From an uncultured Bacteroidales bacterium (lineage in GTDB: Bacteria > Bacteroidota > Bacteroidia > Bacteroidales > UBA932): a DNA stretch of 64,000 nt. The notes beneath the pieces were generated by a model. That model made no database searches. It was not told the DNA's origin and saw only the letters and a program-made list of their open reading frames with translations. The translations under genes were made by a program, and so were the position numbers. The DNA lies in NCBI GenBank assembly GCA_946415475.1, contig CAMKSQ010000001.1, positions 1 through 64,000 on the forward strand, in the 5' to 3' direction. This document shows, piece by piece, positions 58,713-64,000 of the stretch (the first letter of the stretch is position 1; each line of letters begins with the position of its first letter).

Positions 58713-59969
58713 TTATAATACTAATTCGGTGGCTTGGTTCCAGGAGATGTTCTCCTTATAATAATTGTTCAAATAAGTGGAGCCCATGGACGGTAGGTAC
58801 ATGGACAATCCGCATACGCGTAAGAGGGGGATGCTCAGGAAATCGTCCGTTGCGGCCTGATACACGATGCATTGGTTCAACGCATCGTCCAGACGCGCTT
58901 TCTGCTGTTCAGTAATACCCGCCTGCACCAGAATGTCCCGGAGGTCATAGAAATAATGACGGTCCATGCGGAAATAGCCTTGAACGGAACTTCCGCTCAT
59001 GGTATTCAAAACGAGCCGATAAGCCTGGAACAGTTCCTTGCAAACCGCTTCCAGAGCCGCCATCTTGCGGGTATCTACCGCCGTAATGGTAGCGCTGCGG
59101 TTGCTTCCCGTCTGGGCGTTGTAATACTCGAAGTATTCACGGCATACGGCAACCGGATCCAGCGGTTTGGCAAACAGATGGCTGGTGATGTCCTTGTAGT
59201 TGAAGCCGTCTGCCAGCACTTCCGTAGGCGAGAAACCAACGATATCGGCCTTGTCCTTCAGCGCATGAGCAACCTCTACGCATCCGGACAGGCAGGCGTC
59301 TATCAGGCAGTAGTCCAGATGCATGGGGATGGCATCGGCAAAGTCTTTCAGGGGCAGTTCCGTACCGCCGGTGGGCGTTTTATCCTGGCCGATGGAACGC
59401 AGGCTCCAAACGCTGCCGGAGGTTGGCTCAAACTTAGACGGGTCTGAATAATACCCGGGCGGCAGCCAACCGGAGCCGTGCGACGAGAATACTACACCGT
59501 AGCTTTGGGCAGGGAAGTTCTTTTGCGTTGCCGTGAGGGCTTCTCGGATGGTCTCCTTGGTGCAAAGCTGGGTGTCGCCATCCCAGACAAGAATGGTATC
59601 CCGCTGCACTTCCCCATCACGGTTGGCCCACAAGCGGTAAAGGATGGGCGCACTAGGAGTTGCATAATCTCCCGCGCTCTTGGGAAGGCGGGCCAACACC
59701 AGCAGGACGTCGGAATTGAAGTAGGTGCCTTCCGGGAGGTAGCCGCTCTCCAAATCCGTCAAGTCTTCCGTAAGATAGCCGGAGAGCGAGTTGTAGCCGG
59801 CCGAAATCATTACCATTACCCGGCGCGAGGGCATGGAATAACTGCGCTCCGTACCGGTCCGGGAACCATTGTCCGCCCCACTGAAGCCTGGCTCAAAGCC
59901 GGCATCCTTGTTACAGGCGGTCACTACAAGCAGTGCCGCCAGCAAGGTCCATATTAGCCTTTTTCCCAT
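58713..59969 (-). CDS. Clostripain-related (C11) cysteine peptidase lipoprotein
   Basis: Lipobox VTACNKD; VVFSSHGSGW (catalytic His), YCLIDACLSGCVE (catalytic Cys). Confidence 0.85.
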   Translation of the reverse strand: MGKRLIWTLLAALLVVTACNKDAGFEPGFSGADNGSRTGTERSYSMPSRRVMVMISAGYNSLSGYLTEDLTDLESGYLPEGTYFNSDVLLVLARLPKSAGDYATPSAPILYRLWANRDGEVQRDTILVWDGDTQLCTKETIREALTATQKNFPAQSYGVVFSSHGSGWLPPGYYSDPSKFEPTSGSVWSLRSIGQDKTPTGGTELPLKDFADAIPMHLDYCLIDACLSGCVEVAHALKDKADIVGFSPTEVLADGFNYKDITSHLFAKPLDPVAVCREYFEYYNAQTGSNRSATITAVDTRKMAALEAVCKELFQAYRLVLNTMSGSSVQGYFRMDRHYFYDLRDILVQAGITEQQKARLDDALNQCIVYQAATDDFLSIPLLRVCGLSMYLPSMGSTYLNNYYKENISWNQATELVL

Positions 59970-59975
59970 AATCTA

Positions 59976-60004
59976 CAAAGTTAAGGATTATTTTTGTATA
60001 TTTG
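59976..60004. promoter_or_regulatory. Mirrored divergent -7 boxes for the C11 peptidase (-; 59976-59983) and DPP III (+; 59997-60004)
   Basis: CAAAGTTA-13 bp-TATATTTG. Confidence 0.6.
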
Positions 60005-60010
60005 CACATT

Positions 60011-62020
60011 ATGAAGAATTTAGCCAAAATGATCTTATGCGGAAGTGCCGCCCTCATGGTGGCCGGCTGTGATGCGCCCGAAAAAGAGAGTGCAGCAAAC
60101 GATTTCAAGTACACCATCGATTCCTTTGCGGACCTCAAAGTCATGCGCTACCGCATTCCCGGATGGGAAAACCTGAGCCTTCAACAGAAAGAATACGCCT
60201 TCCATCTTGCAGAGGCCGCCAAATACGGCCGCGACATCCTCTGGGACCAGAACTGCAAGGACAACCTGCGTGTCCGCCATGCCCTGGAGGCCATTCTGGA
60301 GAACAGCAGCATCGACACAAAAACGCCTGAGTACCAGGACTTTCTCGTTTACGCCAAGCGCGTATTCTTCTCCAACGGTATTCACCATCATTACGCAGAG
60401 GATAAAATCTTCCCGGCCTGCGACAAAGCGTATTTTGCTTCGCTGCTGGATGCCGCCGGTGTAGCCGGTGCTGCAGAACTGCTGGATATCATCTACAACC
60501 CGGCCGTATGGCCCCAGCGCCGTTCCACGGAAACTTCTGGGGACTTGGTGAAACTTTCCGCCGTCAACTTCTATGAGAATGTCACGCGCGAGGAAGTGGA
60601 GAATTACTACGCCGGCATCGTGGACCCGACCGATCCGGAACCCATTTCCTGGGGTCTCAACACCAAAGTGGTCAAGGATGCAAAAGGCAAAATCGTAGAA
60701 CTTCCCTGGAAAATCGGCGGGCTGTACTCCCCTGCCTTGGAGAAAATCTGCGAAGAGCTGGGCAAAGCCCGCGAAGTGGCGGAAAACGACATCCAGAAGC
60801 GTGCCCTGGGTATTCTCATCGAGTACTATAAGACCGGAGACCTCCACAAGTGGGACGAGTTCAACATCGAGTGGGTAAAGGACACCATCGGCACGGTGGA
60901 CTTCATCAACGGTTTCATCGAAGACTACAATGACCCGCTGGGCCGGAAGGCTTCCTGGGAGGGTTACGTGAATATCAAGGACTTCGAGGCTTCCAAGCGC
61001 ACGGAAATCCTGAGCGCCAACGCCCAGTGGTTCGAGGACAACTCCCCGGTGGATCCGCGCTTCAAGAAGGCAACCGTGAAGGGCGTCAGCGCCAAGGTGA
61101 TCAATGCCGTCTGCCTCTCCGGCGACAGCTACCCTTCCACGCCCATCGGTATCAACCTGCCCAACGCAGACTGGATTCGCAAGGAGCACGGCTCCAAGAG
61201 CGTCACCATCGCCAACATTACCCATACCTACGACTATGCCGCGCAGGAGCTGCCCACCAGCACCCTGAAGGAATTCGCCTATGATAAAAAGGAGATCGAG
61301 CTGGCCAAGAAATGGGGTACCGTTGCCGATGAAATCCATACGGACCTGCACGAGTGCCTGGGCCATGCTTCCGGTCAACTGCTTCCGGGCGTAAGCTCCA
61401 CCGCCATGGGCGAATATGCATCGGCCCTGGAGGAAGCCCGCGCAGACCTCTTCGGCCTGTATTATACGGCCGATCCCAAGATGGTGGAACTGGGCATCAT
61501 GCCGGATCCGGAGGCCTACAAGGCCGAATATGCCAACTATATCCGTAATGGCCTCATGGTGCAGTTCACCCGCGTAGAACTGGGCCGTCCCAACACGGAA
61601 GCGCACATGCAAAACCGCAAGCTGGTAGCCGAATGGTGCTACGAGAAGGGTGCCAAGGACAAGGTCATCGTCAAGAAGGTTAAAAACGGCAAGACGTATT
61701 TTATCGTCAAGGACTATGTGAAACTGCGTGCCCTGTTTGCCGAGCTCCTGGCGGAGATCCAGCGCATCAAGAGCGAAGGCGATTATGAGGCCGGCAAGGC
61801 GCTGATCGAGACTTATGCCGTCCATATCGACCCGGAACTGCATAAGGAGGTGAAAGCCCGGTACGAGGCCCTCAACCTCAAACCTTACGGCGGTTTCGTG
61901 AACCCGGAAATCCAGCCGGTCTATGCAGCGGACGGCACCATCACCGATTACGTCCCCGTTTACACGGACGATTATCTGGGCCAGATGCTCCTCTACGGAA
62001 AGAAATACGGGACGTTGTAG
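60011..62020 (+). CDS. M49 family metallopeptidase (dipeptidyl peptidase III-like) lipoprotein
   Basis: Lipobox VAGCDAP; HEXXGH as HECLGH; EEARADLFGLYY. Confidence 0.9.
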   Translation: MKNLAKMILCGSAALMVAGCDAPEKESAANDFKYTIDSFADLKVMRYRIPGWENLSLQQKEYAFHLAEAAKYGRDILWDQNCKDNLRVRHALEAILENSSIDTKTPEYQDFLVYAKRVFFSNGIHHHYAEDKIFPACDKAYFASLLDAAGVAGAAELLDIIYNPAVWPQRRSTETSGDLVKLSAVNFYENVTREEVENYYAGIVDPTDPEPISWGLNTKVVKDAKGKIVELPWKIGGLYSPALEKICEELGKAREVAENDIQKRALGILIEYYKTGDLHKWDEFNIEWVKDTIGTVDFINGFIEDYNDPLGRKASWEGYVNIKDFEASKRTEILSANAQWFEDNSPVDPRFKKATVKGVSAKVINAVCLSGDSYPSTPIGINLPNADWIRKEHGSKSVTIANITHTYDYAAQELPTSTLKEFAYDKKEIELAKKWGTVADEIHTDLHECLGHASGQLLPGVSSTAMGEYASALEEARADLFGLYYTADPKMVELGIMPDPEAYKAEYANYIRNGLMVQFTRVELGRPNTEAHMQNRKLVAEWCYEKGAKDKVIVKKVKNGKTYFIVKDYVKLRALFAELLAEIQRIKSEGDYEAGKALIETYAVHIDPELHKEVKARYEALNLKPYGGFVNPEIQPVYAADGTITDYVPVYTDDYLGQMLLYGKKYGTL

Positions 62021-62053
62021 TCCCTGTCATACCGAGCGAAGCGAGTGTATCTC

Positions 62054-62920
62054 ATGATACTGCAGGATTACAGAAATTACCTCAGGTTAGAACGAAGGAT
62101 GTCACCCAATACGGTGGCATCCTATTGTCATGATATAGAGGGATTTCTGGCTTTTTGTGAGGTGGAGCCCCGCGTGGTCACCACGGAGGATATCCAACGC
62201 TATCTGGGGAAAGTAACGGCGGAAGGCCTGTCCAAACGCAGCACGGCCCGCCTGGTAAGCGCTCTGCGCAGTTTCTTCAGCTGGTGCGTGGAAGAAGGTG
62301 AAATCAAGGAGAATCCCTGCGACCGCATCGACGCGCCCAAACTGGGAAAATACCTGCCGGAAGTGCTCAGCGTGGACGAAGTCACGGCCATCCTGGAATC
62401 GGTGGACCTGAATGCTCCCTATGGGAAACGCAATCGCGCCATCCTGGAGGTACTGTACGGCTGCGGGCTGCGCGTAAGCGAATGCGCCGGCCTCCGCATC
62501 TCGCACGTGCACCTGGAGGAGGGTTTTGTCGATGTCATCGGCAAAGGAAACAAGCAACGCCTGATCCCGCTGGGAGAAATGGCCGCAGACGCCATCCTCG
62601 CCTACCTCCCGGAGCGGCCCTCCCCTGCCTCTGCCGCCTGCGAGGACTTCCTTTTCCTCAACCGTTTTGGAAAGCCGCTCAGCCGCGTGTCCCTGTTCAA
62701 CCTGGTAAAAGAGCAGGCCATGGTTGCCGGCATTCAGAAAGAAATCTCGCCCCACACCTTCCGGCATTCGTTTGCCACGCACCTGATAGAAAACGGGGCT
62801 GATTTACGTATTGTCCAGGAAATGCTGGGCCACGAGAGCATCCTCACCACGGAAATCTACACCCACATCGACACCTCCACCTGGCACAGAATGGTCCTGG
62901 AGCATCATCCGAGGGCATAA
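62054..62920 (+). CDS. xerD: Site-specific tyrosine recombinase
   Basis: SAM-like N-terminal domain; LYGCGLRVSECAGL, HTFRHSFATHLIENGADLRIVQEMLGHESILTTEIYTH. Confidence 0.9.
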   Translation: MILQDYRNYLRLERRMSPNTVASYCHDIEGFLAFCEVEPRVVTTEDIQRYLGKVTAEGLSKRSTARLVSALRSFFSWCVEEGEIKENPCDRIDAPKLGKYLPEVLSVDEVTAILESVDLNAPYGKRNRAILEVLYGCGLRVSECAGLRISHVHLEEGFVDVIGKGNKQRLIPLGEMAADAILAYLPERPSPASAACEDFLFLNRFGKPLSRVSLFNLVKEQAMVAGIQKEISPHTFRHSFATHLIENGADLRIVQEMLGHESILTTEIYTHIDTSTWHRMVLEHHPRA

Positions 62921-62930
62921 AAAACAAAAA

Positions 62931-62965
62931 AACCGGTCTTTGGCAATGCCTTGGAACCGGTTCTT
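62931..62965 (+). terminator. Hairpin terminator after xerD
   Basis: AACCGGT...ACCGGTT followed by TCTTTT. Confidence 0.6.
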
Positions 62966-63014
62966 TTGACGTGTACTAAAACCTAAACCTATAATATAGA
63001 TGCAGAAAAAAACA

Positions 63015-63050
63015 AAACGTTGCAGAAAAATTTAAGATTCTGCAACGTTT
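63015..63050. terminator. Bidirectional hairpin overlapping the 3' end of pth
   Basis: AAAACGTTGCAGAA...TTCTGCAACGTTTT (14 bp). Confidence 0.85.
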
Positions 63051-63640
63051 TCTTGTTTTTCCGCTTTTTCTGCCTTGGGACGCGTGTTCAGGGTGTTCAT
63101 CGCGCGGCCTATTCCAATGGTGGAAACATCCTTGATTCCCTGGATAATGCGGGCGGCAAGTTGCGGAACTTCCGCCTTTTCTTCATCGGACAACGGCCCT
63201 AACACGTAGTCCACCTGTCTTCCCCGTGAGAATTCATTTCCGATACCGACCCGGATACGGATCCACTGATCGCTTTCCAGCTTATCCGTAATATCCTGCA
63301 GGCCGTTGTGGCCGCCGGAAGATCCGTTGGCCCGCATACGCAGGGTGCCGAACGGCAGGTTGATATCGTCAGAAATGACAATGAGGTTTTCCATGGGAAG
63401 ATGCAGCTTCTGCATCCAGTAACGGACCGCATTGCCGCTCAGGTTCATGTAGGTGTTCGGCTTGAGCAAGACGAACCAGCGCCCTTTGAAAGAGACCTCC
63501 GCCACGTCGCCGTAGCGGTCGGTCTTGAAAAGGACATTGGATGCCTGAGCCCAGGCATCCAATACCATAAATCCCATGTTGTGCCGGGTATTGGCGTATT
63601 CTGCGCCAATGTTCCCCAGCCCTACAACAAGATACTCCAT
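63032..63640 (-). CDS. pth: Peptidyl-tRNA hydrolase
   Basis: VVGLGNIGAEYANTRHNMGF, KPNTYMNLSG, GSSGGHNGLQDI. Confidence 0.95.
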   Translation of the reverse strand: MEYLVVGLGNIGAEYANTRHNMGFMVLDAWAQASNVLFKTDRYGDVAEVSFKGRWFVLLKPNTYMNLSGNAVRYWMQKLHLPMENLIVISDDINLPFGTLRMRANGSSGGHNGLQDITDKLESDQWIRIRVGIGNEFSRGRQVDYVLGPLSDEEKAEVPQLAARIIQGIKDVSTIGIGRAMNTLNTRPKAEKAEKQENVAES

Positions 63641-63642
63641 TT

Positions 63643-64000
63643 TTACTGAGCGGCCTTAGCAGCTTCCAGAGCGGCCTGCTGCATGGCACGGGTGGTCTTC
63701 ACGGAGCAGATGATGGTGTTCTTGTCGGACACAATCTGCAGGCCCTCGAACTTGAGGTCACCGGCGACCATTCTCTTGTCCAGCTCCAGCGGAGTAACAT
63801 CGATGTCCAGCTGATCCGGGAGGTTCTTCATGAGAGCGCAAACCTTCAGGCTGCGGGCGCTCTGGGTGAACTTACCACCAGCCTGTACACCCTTGGGGTG
63901 ACCGGTGATGTTCAGCGGAACAGCAATGACGATGGGCTTAGTTTCATTAACGGCGAGGAAATCCACGTGCAGGCAGTTGTCCTCTACCGGGTGCCACTGA
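63643..64000 (-). CDS. rplY: 50S ribosomal protein L25 (partial; 5' end beyond the window)
   Basis: Open frame to the window edge ...QWHPVEDNCLHVDFLAVNETKPI; VPLNITGHPKGVQAGG, 3 bp from pth. Confidence 0.88.
   Translation of the reverse strand, partial: QWHPVEDNCLHVDFLAVNETKPIVIAVPLNITGHPKGVQAGGKFTQSARSLKVCALMKNLPDQLDIDVTPLELDKRMVAGDLKFEGLQIVSDKNTIICSVKTTRAMQQAALEAAKAAQ

Noticed and set aside
62054-62920. xerD as evidence of an integrated mobile element
   Set aside because: Sequence reads as a housekeeping XerD-type recombinase with ordinary neighbours (DPP III, pth, rplY) and no attachment-site repeats or cargo.
1-64000. CRISPR array
   Set aside because: No regularly spaced direct repeats with unique spacers and no cas genes; the only tandem repeats are the short intergenic units described.

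Overview
A 64-kb chromosomal window from a Bacteroidota genome, most likely Bacteroidales. The placement rests on TAnnTTTG -7 promoter boxes, Bacteroidota-type families (PCMD, DUF4493, DUF3276, DUF5606, C11 and M49 lipoproteins) and the nusB-yajC-ybbR-coaE gene order. It is almost entirely housekeeping sequence: about 51 credible CDSs, one tRNA-Ala(CGC), one probable structured ncRNA between zapA and rny (6S-RNA-like position), several hairpin terminators, and no transposase, phage or CRISPR. The unusual content is intergenic. (1) A 172/194-bp multi-hairpin element is present twice in inverted orientation at two convergent gene junctions flanking recG-lactonase, identical except for a 22-bp internal tandem duplication. 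(2) A diverged ~91-bp two-unit repeat array with a large dyad fills the convergent spacer before tsaD. (3) At least seven divergent gene pairs have mirrored TAnnTTTG boxes at a nearly fixed 11-13 bp spacing. (4) Nine genes have an ATG only 5-7 nt after the -7 box, predicting leaderless or near-leaderless mRNAs. (5) A REC-REC-ATP-grasp (PEP synthase-like) fusion lies 6 bp downstream of gdhA. (6) A SAH/MTA-deaminase-like gene precedes two tandem PNP paralogs. All family calls come from reading motifs in the translations; no database search was possible.
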